Below are positions 1 through 6,719 of a stretch of 8,153 bases of DNA, piece after piece; positions within the stretch are counted from its first letter, which is position 1; every line of letters begins with the position of its first letter. Made by a program: the position numbers and the translations under genes. The DNA is from an uncultured Treponema sp. (GTDB lineage Bacteria; Spirochaetota; Spirochaetia; Treponematales; Treponemataceae), in contig CAMVBP010000086.1 in NCBI GenBank assembly GCA_947165795.1, positions 1 through 8,153 on the forward strand. The letters run 5' to 3'. The notes below the pieces were generated by a model. The model searched no databases. It was not told where the DNA came from and worked only from the letters and a program-made list of their open reading frames with translations.

Positions 1-2
1 CA

Positions 3-650
3 ATTTTATTCATTGGTACCGGCGAAAAAACAGAAGACTTTGAAGTTTTCCATCCAGAACGAATTGCAAGCCGTATTCTTGGCATGGGAGACGTTGTTTC
101 TCTCGTAGAAAAAGCTCAGGAAACTGTAGATGCCGAAGCCGCTCTTAAAATGCAGAAAAAGATGCAGAGAAACGAATTTACTCTGCAGGATTATCTGGAG
201 CAGTTCCAGCAGGTAAAGAAGATGGGAAATATGCAGTCCCTTATCGATATGATTCCTGGAATGAGCGGAATGGATGCTTCGCAGATGGATCTTTCGAGCA
301 TGAAGAAAAACGAAGCAATTATTCAGAGTATGACCTATAAAGAACGTCTTAATCATTTAATAATTGGTCCAAGCCGCCGCAAAAGAATTGCAAAGGGCAG
401 TGGAACAAGTGTAGCAGACGTTAATAAGCTTATAAAACAGTTTGAAAAAACAAAGCTTATGATGAAGAAAGTAAGCCGCAATCGTGGAATTCAGGGCAGA
501 ATGATGAATCAGCTCGGACTTGATCCTTCTATGATGGGAGGAATGGGCGGAGCTCCTGGTTCCGGCGGACTTCCTGGAGGATTAGATCCAAGTGCATTAA
601 AAGGCATGGACATGAAAAAACTCATGGAAATGGCTAAGAGGTTCAGATAG
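3..650 (+). CDS. ffh: Signal recognition particle GTPase Ffh, C-terminal part (5' truncated)
   Basis: Ffh is the SRP protein that, with 4.5S RNA, recognises signal sequences on nascent chains and docks with FtsY at the inner membrane. The window begins inside the gene. The frame is open from base 3 and reads ILFIGTGEK then FHPERIASRILGMGD, the hallmark end of the NG GTPase domain, so the ATG at 84 is an internal methionine and not the start. The methionine-rich M domain follows. Its RNA-binding core is at 330-473, with SRRKRIAKGSG at 372-404 and then a helix ending in MMKKV. The tail is rich in Gly, Met and Pro and ends in KRFR at the TAG stop. About 215 residues are visible; the N domain and most of the G domain lie upstream of the window. 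An intrinsic terminator follows within 50 bp, so the gene seems to end its transcript, with no rpsP directly downstream. The family call is secure. Confidence 0.97.
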   Translation: MLFIGTGEKTEDFEVFHPERIASRILGMGDVVSLVEKAQETVDAEAALKMQKKMQRNEFTLQDYLEQFQQVKKMGNMQSLIDMIPGMSGMDASQMDLSSMKKNEAIIQSMTYKERLNHLIIGPSRRKRIAKGSGTSVADVNKLIKQFEKTKLMMKKVSRNRGIQGRMMNQLGLDPSMMGGMGGAPGSGGLPGGLDPSALKGMDMKKLMEMAKRFR

Positions 651-655
651 AGAGG

Positions 656-719
656 GTAGCGTACAAGACCGGAGCGCGTTAGCGCGAGGACTTGGGAGCG
701 AGGGGGAGACTTCCCCCTC
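656..719. repeat. G+C-rich intergenic patch, possible dispersed element
   Basis: This stretch between ffh and the convergent gene is far richer in G+C than its neighbours. It holds a small hairpin (GCGC at 674-677 and GCGC at 682-685, loop GTTA), a close direct repeat of AGCGCG (673-678 and 681-686), and then the terminator stem. The compositional jump and the stacked hairpins suggest a dispersed intergenic element that supplies a terminator. Only one copy is visible here, so its repetitive nature is inference. Confidence 0.35.
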
Positions 720-730
720 TTTTTTTCTTT
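700..730 (+). terminator. Rho-independent terminator after ffh
   Basis: An 8-bp perfect stem (GAGGGGGA at 700-707 with TCCCCCTC at 712-719) closes a GACT tetraloop and runs straight into a T-rich tract from 720 (seven T, C, three T). The T tract is on the + strand only, so it ends ffh transcripts. It gives little help to the convergent gene that ends at 734. Confidence 0.9.
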
Positions 731-733
731 CTT

Positions 734-1450
734 TTAATCTACTGTGATTACGTTTGCGACTCTTCCGTCTGTCGTGTAAATCTTTTGTGAATTTGTATTG
801 TCCAGGACAGGCGTTAAACCAATATAGTAAGTATAATAATATTTTCCCTTTGTCAGCGGAAGTGTTAGTTCATAAATGCCGCTGCTGGTTTCCTTTAATT
901 CATAAATCCACGGATCCCAGGCTGTGAAAGTTCCTGCTAGATGAATCTTTTGTCCGCTTTCGCCTCTGTAAATAAATTTTACACCCGAAGCTTCTTCATT
1001 TTTTGTATAAATTTTTACGCTGTTCGGATCATTTACAACAGAAAAATACAGGTTTACATTATCATCATAAATATAATTAGGATTTAGAGGATCTTTTGTC
1101 CATAATCCGTCAAATACAAGGCGATATTTTAGGGTTGTAAAGGCATGCTGCCGTTTATAACAGTAAAACATAAAGTGACGGCTTACATTTTCTTCATCAT
1201 CTTTTCTGGAAAGAATCTGGAATGGATGAATTGTCTGATAGTTTTCAAAATCAAAAGCAATTCCTACATAACGGTAATTTGGTTCGCAGGTAAAAATAAT
1301 ATAGTCTTCTGTAATCAGCGGCGCACCTGGTTTTTCAATACTGTGAATCAGGGTGTCCAGTTCAAAATCCTGATAGTTCACTTGTTCTGCAGAAAATGCA
1401 AAAAAAGATACAGAAATGAGAAAAAAATAAATGAGAATATGCTTTTTCAT
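734..1450 (-). CDS. Exported protein with C-terminal CBM48/AMPK-type glycogen-binding domain
   Basis: A predicted periplasmic or secreted protein of 238 residues. The ATG at 1448-1450 is preferred because it starts directly at a signal peptide (MKKHILIYFFLISVSFFAFSA, probably cut before EQ). An in-frame TTG at 1471 would add seven residues of no signal-peptide character. Neither start has a good Shine-Dalgarno sequence. Residues about 157-237 look like a CBM48/AMPK-beta E-set domain: VKFIYRG, then HLAGTFTAWDPW, a SSGIYELTLPLTKGKYYYTYYI strand pair, and a closing D-G-x-x-x-N-V-I strand. Residues about 93-139 (HFMFYCYKR..., YRLVFDGLWTKDPLNP) resemble the second half of another such domain, so two tandem E-set modules are likely. 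No catalytic domain is present. It probably binds alpha-glucan or serves as a protein-interaction module in the envelope; the ligand is inferred. It is transcribed convergently to ffh and divergently from the collar gene. Confidence 0.85.
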   Translation of the reverse strand: MKKHILIYFFLISVSFFAFSAEQVNYQDFELDTLIHSIEKPGAPLITEDYIIFTCEPNYRYVGIAFDFENYQTIHPFQILSRKDDEENVSRHFMFYCYKRQHAFTTLKYRLVFDGLWTKDPLNPNYIYDDNVNLYFSVVNDPNSVKIYTKNEEASGVKFIYRGESGQKIHLAGTFTAWDPWIYELKETSSGIYELTLPLTKGKYYYTYYIGLTPVLDNTNSQKIYTTDGRVANVITVD

Positions 1451-1644
1451 AGTAATATTATCGACATTCAAAAATTAATGTTTAATGATATTTTGATTTG
1501 TTCAAAAATAGCTGTATTTAAGGTGCTTTTACCCACTTTTTCCTATTTTTATATAAAGAAAAGAAGATTTTTTTCCGTAAAAGTAGTATAATACTATAGA
1601 AAGGGGACTATTTTTTAGTTCTGTGGTGGGGAAAATAGCGTAGT
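1451..1644. other. Divergent intergenic region between the CBM48-like gene and flcA
   Basis: This 194-bp AT-rich region must hold the promoters of both flanking genes. On the + side a TATAAT box is visible. On the - side I see no convincing -35/-10 pair. A short inverted repeat (TTTTGA at 1491-1496 with TCAAAA at 1502-1507) is present but is weak evidence in such AT-rich DNA. No small gene or RNA is supported. Confidence 0.5.
1587..1592 (+). promoter_or_regulatory. Candidate -10 box for flcA
   Basis: A consensus TATAAT lies 52 bp before the ATG. No good -35 hexamer stands 16-18 bp upstream, where the sequence is an A/T run. The box sits inside a perfect 13-base inverted repeat (TAGTAT, A, ATACTA at 1584-1596), which could be an operator over the promoter or chance in AT-rich sequence. 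Confidence 0.4.
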
Positions 1645-4600
1645 ATGCCAGGTTTAAGTCAGCTAAAAAAGTTCAAAAGCGATTTACTATCTCTTGGTGA
1701 TGAAGTAACAGTCAGAGCTTCTCGTGGTGAAAAACCGGTTGATGTAATCATTCCAAAAGAAGTTGAAGACAAAGACGATTCCGAAGATTTTGTACTTGGC
1801 ATGCCCGAAATTGAGGCTGCTGTTGCAGACACTCAGGTAGACGATGACCTTTCTGATTTAACAGGAATAGTTCAAAATACAACTAAAACTTCAGATTCTC
1901 AGGAAGAAGCAGCTCCTGCTTTTGCTGCCCCGGATTTATCATCACTTTTAACTCCTATGGCAGACGATTCTGCCGGTGATATTCCAGACCTTTCTATGTT
2001 CGATAATCCGGAACCGGAAGAAGAAGAAATTGTTGAAGAAGAGCCGGAAGAAATTTCCATTGCAGATATGGGACTTGATGCCCTTCTTGCAGGCGGAGGA
2101 TTTGATGAAGGCTCTGAACAGGAAGAAGAGCCGGAAGAAGAAGCTCAGCCGGAAGAGGAACCGGAGCCTGAACCAGAAGAAATTGAAGACTTACCTCCTG
2201 AAGAATTTGGAATTGAAGATACAAGACCGTTTGATTCTATCCCTTCTGATTTTGAAAAGAAAAATCCAAATGAAAATGGCTTAAGCCTTGATGATTTACT
2301 TGGTAATACTTCTAAAAATGAAGAACCTGTTGAAGATATAGAAAGTCTTGAAGAACCTGAAGAACTTACAGATTCCGGCGATTTAGGCGTACCGGAAGAT
2401 TCAGGTTTGCCTGGTGATTTGGATTTGCCGGGCGATTTAGGTGATTTTAATATTCCGGACGAGCCTGCTCCTGCAGAGCCGGTTGAAGATTTAGGCGCCG
2501 CAGATGACTTTGGCCTGCCGGATGAACTTCCTGCGCCTGATGAAAATTCCGCTCCGGATTTGTCTGGTGATCTTGGCGAACTTGGAGACCTTGGAGATTT
2601 AGGCGATATAGGGGAGCTGGGCGAGAGTTCTGCTGCCGGAGAAACAGCAGGCCTTGATTCGCTTGGTGATATTGGCGAGCTTGGAGATATAGGAGACCTT
2701 GGCGATTTAGGAGAGCCTGGTACTCTTGAAACTCTTGATGATTTAAGTGAAGCCCCAGCCGCAGAATCACAGGCTGCCGATCAAAAAGCTGAAGACAGTT
2801 CACAAAATGTAGATTTCAGCTTTGATTCTTTTGAAGTTCCAGGTTTTATTGATGTTGATAATCAGGAAGAAAATAAAGATGAATCTTTGCCGGGCGAAGA
2901 ATTAGAAGCGCCTGCTGCAGATTTTGCAGAAGCAGAGCCTGTTGATATTGAAGGCGCCGCTGAAGCTCCGGAACTTTCTGAAGCTTCTCTGGATGAAATT
3001 CCTGATGCTTTTGCAGAGCCATTATCTGACGAGACTGCGCCTGAAGAAGCTACTCCTGAAGAAGCTACTCCTGAAGAAGCTGCTTCTGAAGAAGCTGCTT
3101 CTCTGGAAATGCCGGAAGGTGGACTTGACGGTCTGGACGGTTTTGATTTGCCTGATTTAGGCGGCGATGATTTTGCTGCAGAAGATGTTCCTGCCGCAGA
3201 AGCTCCTGAAGAAGAAGCTCCTTTGGATGAAGGAACAGAAACTCCTGCTGCTGAAGCTCCTGCTGACGATTTTGGCCTTGAAGCTCTGGATAATATGGAC
3301 TTTGGTACAGAGCCTGCCGCAACCGATGATTTTGGCGCAGATAATTTAGCTGCAGATTCTACAGAAGACTTTGGACTTGGAGCAGAACCTGCCGGTGATT
3401 TTGGTGCAGAACCAGCCGCAGATGATTTTGGTGCCGAGCCTGCAGCAGATGATTTTGGTGCCGAGCCTGCAGCAGATGATTTTGGGGAAGAAGCTCAGGC
3501 TTCTGATGAACAGGAAGATGACGGCGGAGTTCCTGGAGATTTACTTGCAGGAATGTCTTTCGATCTGGATAACATACCTGGAGAAACTCCTGCAGATACA
3601 GATTTTTCTGAAGGCTCAGATACAGAGGGCGAAGCTTCTGATTCTTCTTTTGATTTTGATACAGACTCTTCTGCTGGTGCAGATTCGGATACAGATTTTG
3701 GTTCAATGGATTTTTCTGCCGATGATTCAATTCCGGATTATGCAGATGATATTTCAGATACAGACAGTGAAGCATCTGATGAAGAAAATACAGGTGATAC
3801 TGCAACCCTCGAAGTTTTTGATACTTCCGAAATGGAAGGTCTTGATTTTGGAATTAAAGATACAGATTCTCAGTTAGGCGGCGGCCCTGATTTTGAACTT
3901 GGCGGAAGCGATGACTTCGCCATGGAAGGTGAATTCGAAATTCCGGGCTTCTCTGATGTAGAAACTATAAAAGAAGAGAAAAAGGCACCGAAAGTTATTG
4001 CCACAAAGGGCCAGAAAAATCAGAAGAATAAAAATCTTCCTGAACCGGATTTTTCAGAGGCGCAGGAAAGCGAAGATTTACCGCCGAACACACTTTCAGA
4101 TGCTCAGTATAAGAAGTTCTTAAAAAATCTTTCTGAATATCCTCTTAATGTTCGACTTGCATTTGAAGATCTTATCGTTCAGGATGAATTTACAGACGAC
4201 GCAGAATTCGAAATTATAGAAAAAATCCTTCATAAAGCACCTGCAAGACAGATTGCTTCCATGCTGGAAAAAATGCTTGATATTTCAATTCCGGTTCCAC
4301 GTGACTTTGAGCACAGAACTGCAGAAGAATATGAAGCATATAAAAAGTCACTTTCTTATCAGCTCAGAAATAAGATTATTCCTGGTGTGCTGGTTGCAGC
4401 CCTTCTTTTAATTGTAGGCTGGGGGCTTTTCAATTTTACAAGAAGCTGTATTTACCGCCCTCTTGTTGCAAACAAATATTATAAACAGGGTTACGCACTT
4501 CTAGAGGCAGACGAATATCCTCAGTCAGAAATGAGCTTTGACAAAGCCGTTTCATATAGAATAAATAAGAAATGGTTCTTTAAATATGCCCGCGGTTACA

Positions 4601-6057
4601 GGGAACATAAGCAGTATCAGAGAGCTTCAGGTATTTATCAGAAGATTCTTACATATTTTAAGCACGATAAAATAGCCGGTCTTGAATATGCTGATATGGA
4701 ACTTGAAGATCTTGCAAATTATGAAAGGGCAGAAGAAATTGTCCGACGAGAAATTCTTGATTATCACGTAAATGATCCGGAAGGTATACTCAAGCTTGGT
4801 GATGTTTTCCTTGAATGGGGAACCGAAAAAGATCCTTCTAAGCTGGAGCTTGCACGAGAACAGTATGCAACATTAATTCAGCTTTATAAGCCGAACGATC
4901 TGTATCTTTCAAGAATGATGAGATATTTTATCCGTTCTGATAATCTGCGCGAGGTTCTTCAGGTTCAGCAGACATTTACAAAAGAAAAACAGCTTTCTTC
5001 AGATGACTGGACAGAACTCAGCGGTTATCTTCTTGATAAATATTATGGTCCTCTTCCACCATCACAGGAATATCTTCGCTATGAAATTGAAGGCTTACGC
5101 GGACTTTTAACTCGTGCAGTTAAGACAAATCCGGATAATCCGATTGCGCTTTACAATCTTTCAAAGTATTACGTAAAGACAAACGAAAATGAATTCATAG
5201 AAAATACTCTGCAGCGTTCAATAGAAAAATTCAACACTGTTGAATCAATTAAAAAACGCGATCTGTATAAATACATAGATGCATACAAGCTTTTGGGCGA
5301 ATACTATGTTTCTACAACTGACTATCTTAAGGCTCAGGAACAGTTTGCAGAAGGAATTTCTCTTTATACAACTGAACGCGATTATGCAGGCTTTGAAGGC
5401 ACTCCGGAAATTGGAAAGCTTTATGAAGATATGGGAAACATTAAGTATTCAATTTCGGGCGATCTTGATCAGGCTTTGAGTAATTATACACAGTCTGTTG
5501 CCCTTGAAAATGATTCACCTTCAATCCGTTATAGAATTGGATACATTCAGTATAAGAATAAAAATTATCTTGAAGCTTTAGGTTCATTTATGAAAGCCGG
5601 CGACGGAAATGTAAAGGAACGAAATCTTCTTTTAGCAATGGCAAATACTCTTTCTTTAAGAAAAGATGATTACGCAGCTCAGGGCTATTACAATCAGCTT
5701 ATTGATAATTTGAATATGCAGATTGCAGAAAATGGAATTGTATTCCCTCAGTCAAATGTAAAAGATTATGATATTGTAAATACATATTTGCAGGCTGCTA
5801 ATAATTATGGCGTAACACTTTACCGTCTTGCAAAGCGGACTGGAAACAGTTCATTGAATGCTCAGGCAATTGTTCAGTTCAGTCAGTCTGTACGAGCCTG
5901 GGATGCTTTAACAAGAAATCAGGAAACAATGACAAGACTTGGCGGAAGTAATCTTGCAGAGCAGAATATTAAATATATAACAAATCCTATACCAGACTTT
6001 GAACCTTCTATATATATTGATATTTCTAAAACTTTGACAGATAACGAAAAGCTGTAA
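1645..6057 (+). CDS. flcA: FlcA-like periplasmic-flagellar collar protein: acidic disordered arm, one membrane anchor, periplasmic TPR domain
   Basis: The 1470-residue product is probably the spirochaete collar protein (FlcA, BB0326 in Borrelia), a TPR protein needed to build the collar around the periplasmic flagellar motor and to assemble stators. Visible parts in order: a basic N-terminus with no signal peptide (1-40); a Glu/Asp/Pro/Gly/Ala-rich low-complexity arm (about 40-770) with several repeats; a short Lys-rich linker (774-800); a conserved-looking folded region (about 811-900, from LPPNTLSDAQYKKFLKN); one transmembrane helix (about 911-931) with K900, K901, R908 and K910 on its N-side, implying N-in topology; and a helical TPR region (about 939-1430), with clear units near 939-970, 1163-1195, 1208-1240 and 1254-1320. 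The ATG at 1645 is the only plausible start, as the next in-frame Met is about 50 residues on. Its GGTGGGGA ribosome site is 12-13 nt away, which is long. The architecture is certain; the FlcA name is recalled from family knowledge. Another large membrane-anchored TPR protein is the alternative. Confidence 0.72.
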   Translation: MPGLSQLKKFKSDLLSLGDEVTVRASRGEKPVDVIIPKEVEDKDDSEDFVLGMPEIEAAVADTQVDDDLSDLTGIVQNTTKTSDSQEEAAPAFAAPDLSSLLTPMADDSAGDIPDLSMFDNPEPEEEEIVEEEPEEISIADMGLDALLAGGGFDEGSEQEEEPEEEAQPEEEPEPEPEEIEDLPPEEFGIEDTRPFDSIPSDFEKKNPNENGLSLDDLLGNTSKNEEPVEDIESLEEPEELTDSGDLGVPEDSGLPGDLDLPGDLGDFNIPDEPAPAEPVEDLGAADDFGLPDELPAPDENSAPDLSGDLGELGDLGDLGDIGELGESSAAGETAGLDSLGDIGELGDIGDLGDLGEPGTLETLDDLSEAPAAESQAADQKAEDSSQNVDFSFDSFEVPGFIDVDNQEENKDESLPGEELEAPAADFAEAEPVDIEGAAEAPELSEASLDEIPDAFAEPLSDETAPEEATPEEATPEEAASEEAASLEMPEGGLDGLDGFDLPDLGGDDFAAEDVPAAEAPEEEAPLDEGTETPAAEAPADDFGLEALDNMDFGTEPAATDDFGADNLAADSTEDFGLGAEPAGDFGAEPAADDFGAEPAADDFGAEPAADDFGEEAQASDEQEDDGGVPGDLLAGMSFDLDNIPGETPADTDFSEGSDTEGEASDSSFDFDTDSSAGADSDTDFGSMDFSADDSIPDYADDISDTDSEASDEENTGDTATLEVFDTSEMEGLDFGIKDTDSQLGGGPDFELGGSDDFAMEGEFEIPGFSDVETIKEEKKAPKVIATKGQKNQKNKNLPEPDFSEAQESEDLPPNTLSDAQYKKFLKNLSEYPLNVRLAFEDLIVQDEFTDDAEFEIIEKILHKAPARQIASMLEKMLDISIPVPRDFEHRTAEEYEAYKKSLSYQLRNKIIPGVLVAALLLIVGWGLFNFTRSCIYRPLVANKYYKQGYALLEADEYPQSEMSFDKAVSYRINKKWFFKYARGYREHKQYQRASGIYQKILTYFKHDKIAGLEYADMELEDLANYERAEEIVRREILDYHVNDPEGILKLGDVFLEWGTEKDPSKLELAREQYATLIQLYKPNDLYLSRMMRYFIRSDNLREVLQVQQTFTKEKQLSSDDWTELSGYLLDKYYGPLPPSQEYLRYEIEGLRGLLTRAVKTNPDNPIALYNLSKYYVKTNENEFIENTLQRSIEKFNTVESIKKRDLYKYIDAYKLLGEYYVSTTDYLKAQEQFAEGISLYTTERDYAGFEGTPEIGKLYEDMGNIKYSISGDLDQALSNYTQSVALENDSPSIRYRIGYIQYKNKNYLEALGSFMKAGDGNVKERNLLLAMANTLSLRKDDYAAQGYYNQLIDNLNMQIAENGIVFPQSNVKDYDIVNTYLQAANNYGVTLYRLAKRTGNSSLNAQAIVQFSQSVRAWDALTRNQETMTRLGGSNLAEQNIKYITNPIPDFEPSIYIDISKTLTDNEKL
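2566..2721 (+). repeat. GDL/GEL/GDI tripeptide repeat region in flcA
   Basis: Two runs of a G-[D/E]-[L/I] tripeptide (residues 308-327 and 341-359) are separated by a short Ser/Ala/Gly linker. The codons vary freely between units (GGC, GGA, GGT; CTT, TTA, CTG; GAT, GAC), so the repeat is kept at protein level and is not a recent DNA expansion. It lies in the predicted cytoplasmic arm. Confidence 0.85.
3040..3099 (+). repeat. 15-bp tandem repeat, four copies (PEEAT/SEEAA), in flcA
   Basis: CCTGAAGAAGCTACT occurs exactly at 3040-3054 and 3055-3069. Near-identical units follow at 3070-3084 and 3085-3099. They encode residues 466-485 as PEEAT, PEEAT, PEEAA, SEEAA. The unit is a multiple of three, so copy-number change would alter length but not frame. 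Confidence 0.92.
3394..3485 (+). repeat. 27-bp tandem repeat (DDFGAEPAA), about 3.4 copies, in flcA
   Basis: Two perfect 27-bp copies (3421-3447 and 3448-3474) are followed by an 11-base partial copy (3475-3485) and preceded by a diverged copy (3394-3420). They encode residues 584-613 as G/DDFGAEPAA units. The perfect identity, against the codon variation elsewhere in this arm, points to recent duplication. Looser DFG-x-EPA units surround it. Confidence 0.93.
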
Positions 6058-6074
6058 CAAAATTATAAAATTGC

Positions 6075-6085
6075 AGGTTTAAAAA
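6075..6085 (+). promoter_or_regulatory. Ribosome binding site of the SEC59-like gene
   Basis: GCAGG ends 8 bases before the first of two adjacent ATG codons (6086 and 6089). The spacing favours 6086. There is no room for a convincing promoter in the 28-bp gap after flcA, which supports co-transcription. Confidence 0.55.
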
Positions 6086-6706
6086 ATGATGAGTACAAAT
6101 AATGCATTTTACGGTATTATCGAGCGCCAGCGATTAAACAGCATAAGAAAGGAATTGTTCCGTAAATCAATACATATCTGTTCAAGTGTTACACCTCTTT
6201 TGTTAAAATATTACAGAATTCCAACGCTTATTCTTCTGGTTGCCGGCGTATTATTATATTCAATAAGTGAACTTTTAAGATTAAAGGGAATTCAGGTTCC
6301 ATTAATTTCAAAGGTTACGGAAACTGCTGCACGAAAACGCGATGAAAATAGATTTGTTCTGGGTCCTGTTACTCTTGTATGCGGTATTTTTTGTGCGGCA
6401 CTGTTTTTTCCGCTGGAACACGCAGCATTAGGTATTTTTGCACTTGCGTTCGGTGATGGGTTTGCTAGTTTAATTGGAAAATTAATTGGAAAGGTTCCTG
6501 TTCCAGGAACGCGAGGAAAAACCGTTGCCGGAAGTTTGGCATGTTTTTTTGCGGTTTTCTGTTCAAGCTTTTTTATCTGCAAAAGAGCTTCAATTTCCTT
6601 TACAATTGCTTTTTGCACAATGCTTATAGAAGTTCTTCCGCTTGCCGATTTTGATAATATTTTAATTCCTGTAATTATCAGCGGAATTTCATGTTTTGTT
6701 TTCTAG
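6086..6706 (+). CDS. Dolichol/phytol/diacylglycerol kinase-family membrane protein (SEC59-like)
   Basis: A 206-residue integral membrane enzyme of the CTP- or ATP-dependent lipid-alcohol kinase family (SEC59/VTE5-like, related to CdsA), expected to phosphorylate a polyprenol, phytol-like alcohol or diacylglycerol in the inner membrane. Family signs are the N-terminal E-x-x-RK-x-x-H pattern (E23, R26, K27, H30), the GDGFASLIGKLIGK motif (G123-D124-G125), the following PGTRGKTVAGS (K145, T146, G149, S150), and the late E182 with a DN pair (D190-N191) before a last helix. Hydrophobic segments lie near 47-66, 89-109, 112-131, 147-165, 170-186 and 191-206. The C-terminal CdsA signature of true phosphatidate cytidylyltransferases is absent, so I prefer kinase. 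The substrate cannot be told from sequence. It follows flcA by 28 bp and probably shares its transcript. Confidence 0.82.
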   Translation: MMSTNNAFYGIIERQRLNSIRKELFRKSIHICSSVTPLLLKYYRIPTLILLVAGVLLYSISELLRLKGIQVPLISKVTETAARKRDENRFVLGPVTLVCGIFCAALFFPLEHAALGIFALAFGDGFASLIGKLIGKVPVPGTRGKTVAGSLACFFAVFCSSFFICKRASISFTIAFCTMLIEVLPLADFDNILIPVIISGISCFVF

Positions 6707-6719
6707 TAAACAGCAAAAA

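Noticed and set aside
1491..1507. Inverted repeat TTTTGA/TCAAAA as an operator
   Set aside because: It is only six bases per arm and A/T-dominated in very AT-rich DNA, so it is easily expected by chance.
1145..1591. 148-codon + strand reading frame
   Set aside because: It lies mostly antisense to the CBM48-like gene, which has a clear signal peptide and domain. Its own product has no recognisable pattern and no ribosome site.
3394..3485. Possible CRISPR-like array from the 27-bp repeats
   Set aside because: The units are contiguous with no spacers, are in frame with the surrounding gene and encode a regular peptide.
3040..3485. Phase-variable switch in flcA
   Set aside because: Both repeat units are multiples of three, so slippage cannot shift the frame.
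1994..3805. Several long reading frames on both strands inside flcA (Leu/Gln/His-rich or Lys/Leu-rich products)
   Set aside because: They are by-products of the biased codons of the acidic repeat arm, where GAA/GAT/CCT/GCT strings rarely make stops in other frames. None has a start context or a domain.
6292..6618. 108-codon - strand frame inside the SEC59-like gene
   Set aside because: Antisense shadow of a well-supported membrane enzyme, with no ribosome site or domain.
6086..6706. Assignment as CdsA phosphatidate cytidylyltransferase
   Set aside because: The protein is short and lacks the C-terminal CdsA signature. The GDG...KT...GS pattern and DN near the end fit the SEC59/phytol kinase group better.
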